Shown here: positions 53,765 through 62,667 of the stretch, piece by piece
How positions within the stretch are numbered: the stretch's first letter is position 1
Layout: every line of letters starts with the position of its first letter
Origin: Bifidobacterium callitrichos DSM 23973
GTDB lineage: Bacteria; Actinomycetota; Actinomycetes; Actinomycetales; Bifidobacteriaceae
Direction: 5' to 3'
Length of the DNA stretch: 64,000 bases
Assembly (NCBI RefSeq): GCF_000741175.1
Contig: NZ_JGYS01000009.1
Location: 1 to 64,000 of the forward strand
Made by a program: the position numbers and the translations under genes
The notes under the pieces: generated by a model
Told to the model about the DNA's origin: nothing
Databases searched by the model: none
Seen by the model: the letters and a program-made list of their open reading frames with translations, nothing else

Positions 53765-53818
53765 CTATTATAGAAAACCCTATAATAGAATGTTCTATTA
53801 TAGGGTTTTCTATAATAG
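53765..53818. promoter_or_regulatory. Four-site palindromic operator upstream of an AAA ATPase
   Basis: CTATTATAG or CTATAATAG at 53765-53773, 53780-53788, 53795-53803 and 53810-53818, exactly 15 bp apart. The whole is a perfect inverted repeat of 26-bp arms around a TG centre. It ends 53 bases before the ATPase start and probably overlaps the promoter. Confidence 0.75.
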
Positions 53819-53871
53819 TGTTATCATTATCTTCAGGCACAGACGGTACGCCAGTGACGAAAGAAACAACC

Positions 53872-55302
53872 ATGTTTGTAGGACGGCAGCAAGAGCTCAC
53901 CGCGCTGAATCGCATGTACGACAGCGACAGATTCGAGATGATGGTGATTTACGGGCGTCGACGCGTAGGGAAGACCGCATTGATCGACCGCTTCCTCGCA
54001 AGACGCAAGGCCCTGTACTTCACTGCACGACAGCAGAATTCCCAACTGGTTCTTCGTTCCTTCTCCGCAGCTATGTCCGAATACTTCGGATACCCGGATG
54101 TATTGAACTTCGGGACATGGAGCAATGCCATCGACTACCTCGTCAAACAGGCCCAACAGAATACCGGAGAGAAGCTCGTCATCGTCTTTGACGAATTCCC
54201 CTACGCCGCTGAGGCCGAACCGAGTCTGCCATCAACCCTGCAGATCGCCATCGATCACGGATTCAAAGACACCAACACCATGCTCATTCTTTCCGGCAGC
54301 AATCAGGGATTCATGGAAAACCGTGTGCTCGGATACAAAAGCCCTCTATACGGCAGACGAACCGGACAACTACGTATGCAGCCGTTTGATTATCTGGATG
54401 CCTCCGAATTCATCGCCAGCTGCTCACCGCAGGATAAGGTGCTGTATTACGCAACATTCGGCGGAACCCCATACTATCTCGCACAGCTCAGGCCGGATCT
54501 GACCTACGAGGAAAACGTAGCGTCCCTCTGCTTCAACAAGACAGGACTGCTGTATGAAGAGCCGATGATGCTGCTACGAGAGGAGCTCAAAAGCCCCGCC
54601 ATCTATGATTCCATACTTCAGGCCATCAGCAACGGATGCAACACATCGAAGGTCATTGCGGAGCGCATAGGCATCGAACAGACATCCCTACCCTTCTATA
54701 TGAAAACGCTTGAAGGTCTACGGCTTATCGAAAAGGCCGTGCCCTTCGGGGAGAAACCCACCTCACGGAAATCCCATGTCCACATCGTAGATCCATTTTT
54801 CGCATACTGGTATCGCTTCGTGGCTCCCAACGTCACCCTCATCGAAACGGGAAACGGAGAGAGGCTTGCCCAACGAATCGCGCAAAGTGGACCATTCGCC
54901 ACATATGTGGGACAACAATTCGAAAGCATGTGTCAGCAATGGGTACTGCGTTCCTTCGGTGCCGGAACACTACCGCTGATGCCTACACAGATAGGTAAAT
55001 GGTGGGGCAACAATCCGATGAAACGAGAGGAAACGGATATCGATCTCGTAGCGGCCGATCCAGCCGAAAAGCACATACTGCTCGGTGAATGCAAATGGCG
55101 CAACAGAGTCGATGAAACCGAGATGATCGAGGCATTGCGGGAACGAATCGGTCTCATTGGCGGATATCGGAAAACAACCCTAGCATTTTTCACCAAGAAT
55201 CCAATGCACGAAGCCACCTTGGCGAAATACCGGAACGACCCGGATATGCTATTCGTTCCGGTAAAGGACATGTTCGAGGAGGTCTTGAAAAGGAAGGTCT
55301 GA
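53872..55302 (+). CDS. AAA ATPase with DUF234 / PD-(D/E)XK-like C-terminus
   Basis: A 476-residue ATPase_2-family protein, homologous in layout to the one at 15.2 kb. N-terminus MFVGRQQELTALNRMY, Walker A GRRRVGKT, Walker B VIVFDEFPYA; a winged-helix-like part around NTSKVIAERIGIEQTSLPFY; the C-terminal nuclease-like core TDIDLVAADP...GECKWRN. The ATG at 53872 was chosen; a GTG six codons earlier is possible and the site is weak. Less GC-rich than its neighbours. A four-site palindrome upstream suggests autoregulation or a dedicated regulator. Function unknown. Confidence 0.86.
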   Translation: MFVGRQQELTALNRMYDSDRFEMMVIYGRRRVGKTALIDRFLARRKALYFTARQQNSQLVLRSFSAAMSEYFGYPDVLNFGTWSNAIDYLVKQAQQNTGEKLVIVFDEFPYAAEAEPSLPSTLQIAIDHGFKDTNTMLILSGSNQGFMENRVLGYKSPLYGRRTGQLRMQPFDYLDASEFIASCSPQDKVLYYATFGGTPYYLAQLRPDLTYEENVASLCFNKTGLLYEEPMMLLREELKSPAIYDSILQAISNGCNTSKVIAERIGIEQTSLPFYMKTLEGLRLIEKAVPFGEKPTSRKSHVHIVDPFFAYWYRFVAPNVTLIETGNGERLAQRIAQSGPFATYVGQQFESMCQQWVLRSFGAGTLPLMPTQIGKWWGNNPMKREETDIDLVAADPAEKHILLGECKWRNRVDETEMIEALRERIGLIGGYRKTTLAFFTKNPMHEATLAKYRNDPDMLFVPVKDMFEEVLKRKV

Positions 55303-55314
55303 AAGGAACGGAGG

Positions 55315-56880
55315 TCACCGTCCGCCGTTGAGCCAGACCTGGTCGTAGGGCATGCCGGTGAGCTTCTCGATCGTGCGACGGGTCTCCTTGTCGACCGCCG
55401 ACTTGCGGCCGCCGGACTGCAACCGGTTGATCTCCGAGAGCACCATGCCATCGGTCCGCTTGTCGATCCTCAAATGCGCCGAGATCAGCCAGCACAGGAT
55501 CATCGAGACCCCGAACCAGCCCAACAGCACCGCGCCCACGCCGATCCGCGCCGTCGGCGACTGCACCGACCGGGTCGCATCGAACCCGACCGCACCCAGC
55601 ACCACACCCACCAGAATCGTCGCCAACCCCGAGAACAGCTGACGGAACGACGCCTGAATCGCCGAGAACGTCGCCGACCGGTAGCGACGCGTCACCACCT
55701 GATCCACGTCGGCCATGTACGGGAACACCGCCCACGGCAGATAACCGCACAGGGACTTGAACGCGAAGAACCACAACGAAGCCGCCACCGCCACCACCGT
55801 CCACACCGGCCCCGGCACACGCCCCGCCAGCACCCACACCAGCAGCAGACCCGCCACACCCGACAGGCATCCGGCGAAATTGATCGCGTACATGCGACGA
55901 GGCCCCAGCTTCGTCATGCCGATGCCGAACAGCGGCATCAACGGCAGGGACACCGCCGCGCAGCCGAGCAGCAGCGAGGCGAACGCGGCGGTGCTGCCCC
56001 AGTCGAAGACGACGAAGAACACGAACGTCTGCCCGAACACGTCCATCGACACCTGCACCATCAGATAGATCGCCAGATGCTTGCGAAACTCCTTCACGTC
56101 GAGCGTCGTCGCGTACTCGCGCAACACCTTGACCGCACGCCGCATCCACCGCGCCAGACCAATATGCCCGTCACGAACCTCGCCACGCGCATAGGCGCCG
56201 AAACCGGCCTGCTCCGGCGTCAGCTCCCAGGTGAACCGCCATGCGGCGAACACCGCCAACGCAAACAATACGGTCGTCGCGATCGTGAAGATCATATACC
56301 CGATCGGCCGGTCCTCGCCCGTCACGGACAGGACCGCACTACCCGCCAACGGGATCAGCGTCGCCGCGCCGGTCGACACGAACAGGCGCACCGTCGACAG
56401 CTTCGTACGACCGGTGAAATCAGTCGTCATCTCCCCCGGCAGCGGATTGTATGCGGTGGCGAACACCTGCGCCAGCACCACCCAGATCACGTACATGCCG
56501 GCGTAGGCCGCGATCGGCAGTCCCGGAATCCACAGGAACACGCCGGTGAGCAGCAGCGGCGAGATGAGCATCAGCAACAGACGGCGGCGTCCGAACCGCC
56601 GGCCCACGTCATAGCGGTACAGGTTGTCGTCCAGCACGCCAAACAACAGGGCCGCCACCGCGCTCACCAGCGCGCTCATGCCGATCACCGACTGCGAGGT
56701 GGCGATGTCCATCCCGCAGAATCGCGTCCAGAACAACGACAGGTACGTCGTGATCAACGTCAGCTGGCCGCCGCCGAACACATCACCGATGCCGTAGCCG
56801 AGCGCCTGCGGGAAGGTGATGTGACGGCCCTTAGACGAATCGATCGCGCTTTTCAGCGCGTCGCTTTCGCTGTCGGTCAT
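55315..56880 (-). CDS. GPH-family sugar:cation symporter
   Basis: A 521-residue membrane carrier of the glycoside-pentoside-hexuronide family. Typical lead-in GYGIGDVFGGGQLTLITTYLSLFWT, the GRRFGRRRLLLML loop, and about 12 helices; the C-terminal hydrophilic tail is long. It lies about 90 bases after the GH51 gene on the same strand, so it probably imports arabinosides or other hemicellulose oligosaccharides. Its start lacks a close strong site (AAAGG is about 13 bases away). Confidence 0.82.
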   Translation of the reverse strand: MTDSESDALKSAIDSSKGRHITFPQALGYGIGDVFGGGQLTLITTYLSLFWTRFCGMDIATSQSVIGMSALVSAVAALLFGVLDDNLYRYDVGRRFGRRRLLLMLISPLLLTGVFLWIPGLPIAAYAGMYVIWVVLAQVFATAYNPLPGEMTTDFTGRTKLSTVRLFVSTGAATLIPLAGSAVLSVTGEDRPIGYMIFTIATTVLFALAVFAAWRFTWELTPEQAGFGAYARGEVRDGHIGLARWMRRAVKVLREYATTLDVKEFRKHLAIYLMVQVSMDVFGQTFVFFVVFDWGSTAAFASLLLGCAAVSLPLMPLFGIGMTKLGPRRMYAINFAGCLSGVAGLLLVWVLAGRVPGPVWTVVAVAASLWFFAFKSLCGYLPWAVFPYMADVDQVVTRRYRSATFSAIQASFRQLFSGLATILVGVVLGAVGFDATRSVQSPTARIGVGAVLLGWFGVSMILCWLISAHLRIDKRTDGMVLSEINRLQSGGRKSAVDKETRRTIEKLTGMPYDQVWLNGGR

Positions 56881-56931
56881 GAGAGGGTTGAGACCTTTCT
56901 GTTCGGAATTGGTGGTGACTGGCGCGGCGTG

Positions 56932-56955
56932 GCCCCCTCGTCAGAGGGGGCCGAG
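56932..56955. repeat. Short hairpin repeat, second copy
   Basis: GCCCCCTCGTCAGAGGGGGC plus CGAG matches the 20592-20615 unit except for one base (G for A). It lies between the GPH transporter start and the GH51 stop. Confidence 0.6.
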
Positions 56956-56972
56956 ATCGATCAATGAAACTG

Positions 56973-59447
56973 TCAGTGGCGAATGGCGAGGACGGTGAAC
57001 GACCAGGCGGGGGCCGTGTATGCAGCCTTGCCAGCGCTACCGGCCAACACGACGTCGTTCGTCACGACCGGCGCGGTGGGCGATTCGGCGCCCTTGTTCC
57101 CGGCGTACGGGTCGTCGCCGGTCAGGACGGTGGCGGTAGCGGTGACGGCCGCACCATCGCTCGTCGCACCAAGTCCCAGCGATTCGAGCACCTGCGTCAG
57201 GTCGACGTCGACCGCATCGGGCAACGCGTTGACCACGCGGATGTAGTCGACGCCCGCCGCGGAATCGCGCGACACGGACACCGTGCGACGCGGCTCCTCG
57301 GGGATCTCACGGCCTTCGATCACGAGCTGGTCGTCGATGTACAACGCCAGCGACTCGCCGCGGTCCGCGACCTCGATGCGCGCGTGCCACACGGTGCCGG
57401 GCTGCACCGCGTCCATCGACGACTCGGTGTTGGCGAGGTTGTATCCGGAGCCGTCGCGCACCAGACGCAGCGCGAAACCGCGTCCGAACGACGCGCCGCT
57501 ATGGTTCTTGCCGTCGATGTCACCAAAATCGAATCCAACACCCCACATGCCCTCGTAGTAGGTGACGGTGGCGTGGATCGTGTACGCGTCGGCTGCGAGA
57601 TCGTCCGGCGTGGGCAGTGTGACTCCACTCCCCCGATACTCGACGTCCGGCAGGTCGACGCGACGGCCGTCAGCCGTTTCGATCGACAGGTCGGTGATGT
57701 CAGCCTTCGCGCCGCCTCCGACGCGCAGTCCGATGCGGTTCGGCAGGTCGCGGCGCAGCGTGGTAGGCCCCGAAAGCGCGACCAGCCATGCGGTGTCGGC
57801 GGTGGTGTTGGCGAACATCTTCTGCACCCAGTAGCTGTACGGGCGGTAGACGTGCTCGTTGTCGAAGTAGATCAAGTCCGGGTTCCACGAATCGTGGCCG
57901 TTCTTGCAGAACAGCGGCGCGTAGGACGCCATGTGCACGACGTCGCCGTTGAGCTCCATCGCACGGCCCATGAACGCGGCTTCGGACAGGCCGTTGATGA
58001 GTCCGGTGCCCCACGAGCCGTACTCACCCAGATACACCTTCGGTCCTTCGCGATCGGTCAGATCGTAGTGGTCGAGGTTGTGGAACCACCAGCTCGACGA
58101 CTGGTAGGAGTGTTCGTCGACGATCGGGATGCGGGCCTTGCGTGCATAGTCCCAGCCCTGCTCGTAGTCGCGGCCGGCCGGCGCCGGTCCGATCGTGCCG
58201 ACGACGGTGATCTCCGGGTGTGCGGCCTTGACAACGTCGAAGATGCGCTCGAAGCGGTCCTTGAACACGTCGTCGATGAGATCCTCGTTGCCGATGCCGA
58301 GGTATTCGAGGCCGAACGGCTCGGGGTGGCCCATCGCCGCGCGCTTGGCGGCCCACTGGTTGGTGGCCGGGTCGGCGTTGCAGAAGTCGATCAGGGCGAG
58401 CACCTCGTCGATGTACGCGGGCATGTCCTCGAGCGCGATCGGCACCGGACCTTGGCTGGTGTTCTGGCAGCTCACGCCGGCGGCGAGCACCGGCAGCGGC
58501 TTGGCGCCGATCGTCTCGCACAGGCGCAGGTACTCGTAGTAGCCCAGTCGGAAGGACTGGTGGTAGCCCCACACGTTGAAGTCGTGCGGGCGATGCTCGA
58601 CCGGTCCGATCGTGCGATCCCAGTGATACATGTTGTCGATGCCGAGCCCGTGCGCGACGCATCCGCCAGGGAAGCGCATGAACCGAGGCTTCAGGTCGGC
58701 GAGCGCCTTGACGAGGTCGGGGCGGAAGTGCTCGAGGCCCTTGTACGTGGTGCGCGGTTCGAGCGAGACGAAGTCGAGGTCGATGACGCCGGTCTCGGGG
58801 AAGACGAGTCGCAGCACGCCCTGACGCGCGACGACCGGCTTGCCGGCGTAGACGTCGCCGGCGGCGGGATCGCCCGACGCATCGGACACCGCCTCACCCG
58901 ACGTACCCGGCACGCTCAGTTCCGCGTGCAGCTGCGTCCACTCGCCATTGGCGGCGGATGCGGGCGCGTGGACAGTTGCGGAGGCGAGCGTCTCGCCGTC
59001 GTCACCGATCAGGGTGATGGCGATCGGCAGCGCCGTGCCGTGCGCGCGCGTCCAGATGGAGAAGTCGTACGTCTCGCCCGCGCGGAACGTCATGCCGTCG
59101 AAGCCGACGTTCTCGAGTGCGGGAGCGGCGATCAGCGGGTCGCCCGGCTCCCCGACCTTGCCGATTTCAGCGACCGCGTAATGCGGGTTCTCGTCGGCCA
59201 CGGGCGCGACATCGCGGATTGCGAACGCGGCGAACGTGCCTGCCGGCACGATCTTGCGCCAGAAGCTGTAGTTGCTCCAGCCTTCGCGATCGGCGCGATT
59301 GTATTCGAACGCGCCGTTCTGCACGAGCTCCGAGTTGAGGCCGCCGTCGGCCGAATAGCTGATGTCCTCGAAGAACACACCCCACAGATCGGTGCTGATG
59401 GCGCGCTCGCCCGTCTTGTCGAGCGTCGCGATGAGGGAATCGGTCAT
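56973..59447 (-). CDS. Alpha-L-arabinofuranosidase, GH51
   Basis: An 824-residue enzyme releasing terminal arabinofuranosyl units from arabinan/arabinoxylan oligosaccharides. N-terminal DLWGVFFEDISYSADGGLNSE segment, then a CBM4_9-like beta domain inserted at about residues 90-190. The acid/base Glu is in LEYLGIGNEDLIDD and the nucleophile Glu in VYLGEYGSWGTG. The C-terminal third has extra beta domains. No signal peptide, so intracellular. The start MTDSLIATLDK follows AAAGGA by 10 bases; the longer frame is not family-like. Larger than the common ~500-residue GH51, as in some bifidobacterial versions. Confidence 0.92.
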   Translation of the reverse strand: MTDSLIATLDKTGERAISTDLWGVFFEDISYSADGGLNSELVQNGAFEYNRADREGWSNYSFWRKIVPAGTFAAFAIRDVAPVADENPHYAVAEIGKVGEPGDPLIAAPALENVGFDGMTFRAGETYDFSIWTRAHGTALPIAITLIGDDGETLASATVHAPASAANGEWTQLHAELSVPGTSGEAVSDASGDPAAGDVYAGKPVVARQGVLRLVFPETGVIDLDFVSLEPRTTYKGLEHFRPDLVKALADLKPRFMRFPGGCVAHGLGIDNMYHWDRTIGPVEHRPHDFNVWGYHQSFRLGYYEYLRLCETIGAKPLPVLAAGVSCQNTSQGPVPIALEDMPAYIDEVLALIDFCNADPATNQWAAKRAAMGHPEPFGLEYLGIGNEDLIDDVFKDRFERIFDVVKAAHPEITVVGTIGPAPAGRDYEQGWDYARKARIPIVDEHSYQSSSWWFHNLDHYDLTDREGPKVYLGEYGSWGTGLINGLSEAAFMGRAMELNGDVVHMASYAPLFCKNGHDSWNPDLIYFDNEHVYRPYSYWVQKMFANTTADTAWLVALSGPTTLRRDLPNRIGLRVGGGAKADITDLSIETADGRRVDLPDVEYRGSGVTLPTPDDLAADAYTIHATVTYYEGMWGVGFDFGDIDGKNHSGASFGRGFALRLVRDGSGYNLANTESSMDAVQPGTVWHARIEVADRGESLALYIDDQLVIEGREIPEEPRRTVSVSRDSAAGVDYIRVVNALPDAVDVDLTQVLESLGLGATSDGAAVTATATVLTGDDPYAGNKGAESPTAPVVTNDVVLAGSAGKAAYTAPAWSFTVLAIRH

Positions 59448-59505
59448 ATTGTTTTGTTCCTTTCGTGGGCTCCCGGGATTCCACGACGAAATCCCGGGAA
59501 CTGAA

Positions 59506-60906
59506 TCATCTGTCAAGAGCCACCCAGAGCACGCCGTGGGCCGGGATCGTGCCGGTGATGACGCGGTCGGCGCCCTCGCCCTCGATGCGCACGTCGGACT
59601 TGGCACCCGGCGCGTCGGCGTAGAGGTCGGTCAGGGTCCAGTCGTCGTCGCGCGCGTCGAGGCCGACGATCGACTGCAGCTGGATGTTGGATCGCAGATC
59701 ATAGTCGTCGTCGCCGGTCCAGAAGAGCGCGGCGTAGTGGCCGCCCGCGTGCGCGGAGGGCGTGCCGTCGGCCCAGTCGGCGGCGTCGGCGGCCCAGACG
59801 ATGAACTCGCCGCGGTACTTGGCGTTGTCGCCCCATCCATCGAACTGGCGTTCGCGCACGAGCTCGCGGTTGTTGGCCGATCCGGCGGTCACCTCGCGCA
59901 GGGCGGGGTTGGCGAGCAGGGCGATCGCGTCGTCGTTGCTGGTGGGCAGATCGCCGCCGACCATGAGCGGCGAGCGGCCCATGCACCACAGGGCGAGGAG
60001 GGTTTTCTGCTCGTCGAGCGTGAGGCGCGACTGGCGGTCGTCGCCTCGCTCGGCGCGCAGTCCGATGTGGCCGAACGGAATCATGTCGGCGTCGGCCCAG
60101 TGGCCGGTGGTCTGGAACGGGGCCCATCGGGCGAGACGCGCGAACTGCTGGTAGATGTCCTCCCAGCGGTCCCACAGGTCGTCGGAGATGCGCCACATCT
60201 GGGCGTTCTCGCGCAGGAAGTCGACGTACGTGGTCGACACCCAGCCGCCGGGCGACAGGGACAGGTCGATCGCGCGACCGTATTTGGCTTCGGCCTTGGC
60301 GATCGCGCGATGGTAGGCGGCGATCTCGTCGACGTGGAACGGGGTCTGCATGTCGTCGACCTTGAGGAAGTCGAGCCCCCAGGAGGCGAACAGGTCGAGC
60401 TGCGCGTCGTACCACGCCTGTGCGCCGGGGTGATTCTGGTTGAGACCGTAGTTGTCCGGGTTCCACTTGCATACGTGCTTGAGGTCGGCCACGTCCTTCG
60501 CGGTGTATTCGGTGCCGTACACGGGCAGGTTCCCGTCGACGGCGAGGCGCGGGATGCCGCGCATCATGTGCACGCCGAGCTTCAGGCCCAGCTTGTGGAC
60601 CTCGTCGGCGAGCGGCTTGAAGCCCTTGCCGCCGGCCGCGGACGGGAAGCGCACCGGGTCGGGCAACTGGCGGCCGTATTCGTCGAGAATGAGCGGCGCA
60701 TTGGCGTTGTAGCCGTGGGCGCGCGCGGTCGGGTCGTACCAGTCGATGTCGATGACCAGCGTGTCCCAGCCCGCGTCCTTGAGATGCTCGGCCATGAAGC
60801 GCGCGTTGGCGAGGAGTTCGCTCTCGGTGACGGTGGTGCCGTAGGAATCCCAGCTGTTCCAGCCCATCGGCGGGCGCCATGCTTGGGGAAGCGTCTGATT
60901 CGTCAT
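59506..60906 (-). CDS. GH27 glycosidase (alpha-galactosidase or beta-L-arabinopyranosidase)
   Basis: A 466-residue TIM-barrel enzyme without a signal peptide. N-terminus PPMGWNSWDSYGTTVTE; the nucleophile Asp is in LDFLKVDDMQTP, and the acid/base Asp in WRISDDLWDRWEDI. The family covers alpha-galactosidases, alpha-N-acetylgalactosaminidases and beta-L-arabinopyranosidases; the GH51 neighbour and ABC sugar importer make an arabinoside substrate as likely as galactose. The gene is preceded by a GTTAACGTTAA site and a GTAGCGCTAC palindrome within 50 bases of the start. Confidence 0.88.
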   Translation of the reverse strand: MTNQTLPQAWRPPMGWNSWDSYGTTVTESELLANARFMAEHLKDAGWDTLVIDIDWYDPTARAHGYNANAPLILDEYGRQLPDPVRFPSAAGGKGFKPLADEVHKLGLKLGVHMMRGIPRLAVDGNLPVYGTEYTAKDVADLKHVCKWNPDNYGLNQNHPGAQAWYDAQLDLFASWGLDFLKVDDMQTPFHVDEIAAYHRAIAKAEAKYGRAIDLSLSPGGWVSTTYVDFLRENAQMWRISDDLWDRWEDIYQQFARLARWAPFQTTGHWADADMIPFGHIGLRAERGDDRQSRLTLDEQKTLLALWCMGRSPLMVGGDLPTSNDDAIALLANPALREVTAGSANNRELVRERQFDGWGDNAKYRGEFIVWAADAADWADGTPSAHAGGHYAALFWTGDDDYDLRSNIQLQSIVGLDARDDDWTLTDLYADAPGAKSDVRIEGEGADRVITGTIPAHGVLWVALDR

Positions 60907-60928
60907 TGCATCCTGCTTTCACTACTGT

Positions 60929-60955
60929 GGTTAACGTTAATTATTGTAGCGCTAC
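60929..60955. promoter_or_regulatory. LacI-type sites upstream of the GH27 gene
   Basis: GGTTAACGTTAATT (60929-60942) resembles the palindrome upstream of GH36. GTAGCGCTAC (60946-60955) is a perfect 10-bp palindrome just behind it. Both lie within 50 bases of the GH27 start. Confidence 0.6.
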
Positions 60956-61085
60956 TATCAGTATTGGCAAGACACAGCAAGTCGCATTGAACCGACATGC
61001 CGAGCAGCCAACTCGTCTTTCTTTCCCCCAATCAAACTAAGCGATTACCTATTCATGGACAGCGTCTCCTTCATATTGCGTGCTT

Positions 61086-61177
61086 GGTTATCGTTAACTT
61101 TAAAGCAAGGCGACTACGAGGATGAGACCTTCACCGACCCTTTGAGACCACCTCCCCAACGCACTCATAACGTTATG
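61086..61177. promoter_or_regulatory. Additional operator-like palindromes in the GH27 upstream gap
   Basis: GGTTATCGTTAACT (61086-61099) is a second GGTTAwCGnTAA site. CATAACGTTATG (61166-61177) is a perfect 12-bp palindrome. They lie 180-270 bases upstream of GH27 in a 411-base gap that holds no supported gene. Confidence 0.5.
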
Positions 61178-61270
61178 ACATATACCGCTATGAACATGCA
61201 TCACAATTTGCACACGTTTTCACATAAAACGGCCCTAACCACCGCGAACGGCAAAAGCAACTAGATGAAC

Positions 61271-61306
61271 GTGTGCGTTGATTCCCTGAGAAGAATCAAC
61301 GCACAC
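61271..61306 (-). terminator. Terminator hairpin after the ABC sugar importer operon
   Basis: GTGTGCGTTGATTC (61271-61284) and GAATCAACGCACAC (61293-61306) form a perfect 14-bp stem with an 8-base loop, 12 bases past the stop of the last gene. The U-tract is poor. Confidence 0.65.
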
Positions 61307-61317
61307 GCACCAGAGCT

Positions 61318-61749
61318 TCATTGTTGGCCAACTGCTGTCCGCTGAGCTCGAATCGCCTTGTTCCGCGCCACATACAGAGCTAGGGTAACTGAATACAGCG
61401 CCAACGATACCCAGTCCGCCGTGAGCAATGAGAACATCAGAGCGACGGACAACCATACCGTCAATCCACGCGAGATCGTGCCGGGTCGCATCGTCAAGGC
61501 AGCGAGCAGAAAACTCACGACCCCAATAACCAGCAGGGCAGAAGCGTACAGATTCACAATCGATGCCACCTGCCCCACAAGCGAAGCAGACGACATTCGA
61601 CCAGCACGCTCCAGTACGTCATAGCCCGCATTACGAAACCACGGCGAGTACATGAACAGCGTCATCGATGCGAGCAATACGTTCCATGCCGCTGCAACGA
61701 AGAGCAATCCTCGTTCGACTCCCCTGCCCATCGGTCTGGCGTTATACAT
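61318..61749 (-). CDS. Small four-helix membrane protein of unknown function
   Basis: A 143-residue protein with about four hydrophobic segments (residues 12-32, 55-75, 75-92, 95-125) and a basic tail. It starts only 5 bases after the ABC permease stop, so it belongs to the importer transcript. It is reminiscent of small DUF624/DUF4064-like proteins found next to sugar transporters, but the match is not certain. Confidence 0.6.
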   Translation of the reverse strand: MYNARPMGRGVERGLLFVAAAWNVLLASMTLFMYSPWFRNAGYDVLERAGRMSSASLVGQVASIVNLYASALLVIGVVSFLLAALTMRPGTISRGLTVWLSVALMFSLLTADWVSLALYSVTLALYVARNKAIRAQRTAVGQQ

Positions 61750-61754
61750 GACGA

Positions 61755-62666
61755 TCAGCCCTTCAATCCAGAGGTGATGTTCAGCGATTGCAGGAAGTAC
61801 TTCTGAGCGAAGAGGAACAACAGCAACGTCGGAATGATCGCCAAGCAGGTCGAGGCCATCAACGTGCCCATGTTGCTGTATCCCTGCATCTGCGAGCTGA
61901 GCAGTTGCAGACCAGCCGTCACCGGCATCTTGTTGATGTCATTGAAGACGATAGTCGGCCACAGGAAGTCATTCCATGCTCCGGTAAAGCTGAACAGGAA
62001 GATGACGATCAGAATCGGACGGATCGCAGGCAAAATGATAGACCGGAAGATCCTGAAGTCGGACGCACCATCGATCTTCGCCGCCTCATCGAGTTCCTTC
62101 GGAATCCCCTTCATGAAGTTACGCACCAGGAAGATATTCGCCACATTGCCCAATCCCGGTATGATGCACGCCCAATAGCTGTTGACCCAACCGAGAGTGG
62201 CAACAATACGATACTGAGGAATGATGTTGACGACAGTAGGGAACATCGAGATGAGCAACAGCACGAAGAACAGCGTGTCTCGTCCCTTGAACTCTAGACG
62301 AGAGTACCCAAAGCCGGCGAGCGCCACCACGCATACCGACAGAAACGCGCTGATGATGGAGATGATCAGAGAGTTCTTCAGCCAACTGAACACCGGGTAG
62401 CTGGCCGAAGACTCCAACAGACGCATGTAATTATCCCCCACCCATTTGGCTGGGAAGAAGTTGAATGCGCCAGTCATGAACTCCTGCACCGACTTGAACG
62501 ACGTGGAGATCGTATAGATGACCGGCACAATCCAGACGATGCATAGCACAACGAGAATCGCATAAACGGCGATAAGCGAAGGCGTCACCACTCTGGCCTT
62601 GTTTTCGGACACACCTGCCGTCGGAGAAGCGACCTGCGGACGGGCCGATGAGGTAGTTGCGGACAT
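61755..62666 (-). CDS. ABC sugar transporter permease, MalG type
   Basis: A 303-residue inner-membrane component with six helices. The EAA loop (EAAKIDGASDFRIFRSIILP) contacts the ATPase. The C-terminus KYFLQSLNITSGLKG is typical of MalG/CUT1 permeases. AGGAGG lies 5 bases before the ATG and overlaps the end of the MalF-type gene. The substrate is probably an arabino- or galacto-oligosaccharide, judged from the adjacent glycosidases. No ATPase gene is in view; a shared MsiK-type ATPase is usual in actinobacteria. Confidence 0.9.
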   Translation of the reverse strand: MSATTSSARPQVASPTAGVSENKARVVTPSLIAVYAILVVLCIVWIVPVIYTISTSFKSVQEFMTGAFNFFPAKWVGDNYMRLLESSASYPVFSWLKNSLIISIISAFLSVCVVALAGFGYSRLEFKGRDTLFFVLLLISMFPTVVNIIPQYRIVATLGWVNSYWACIIPGLGNVANIFLVRNFMKGIPKELDEAAKIDGASDFRIFRSIILPAIRPILIVIFLFSFTGAWNDFLWPTIVFNDINKMPVTAGLQLLSSQMQGYSNMGTLMASTCLAIIPTLLLFLFAQKYFLQSLNITSGLKG

Positions 62667-62667
62667 A

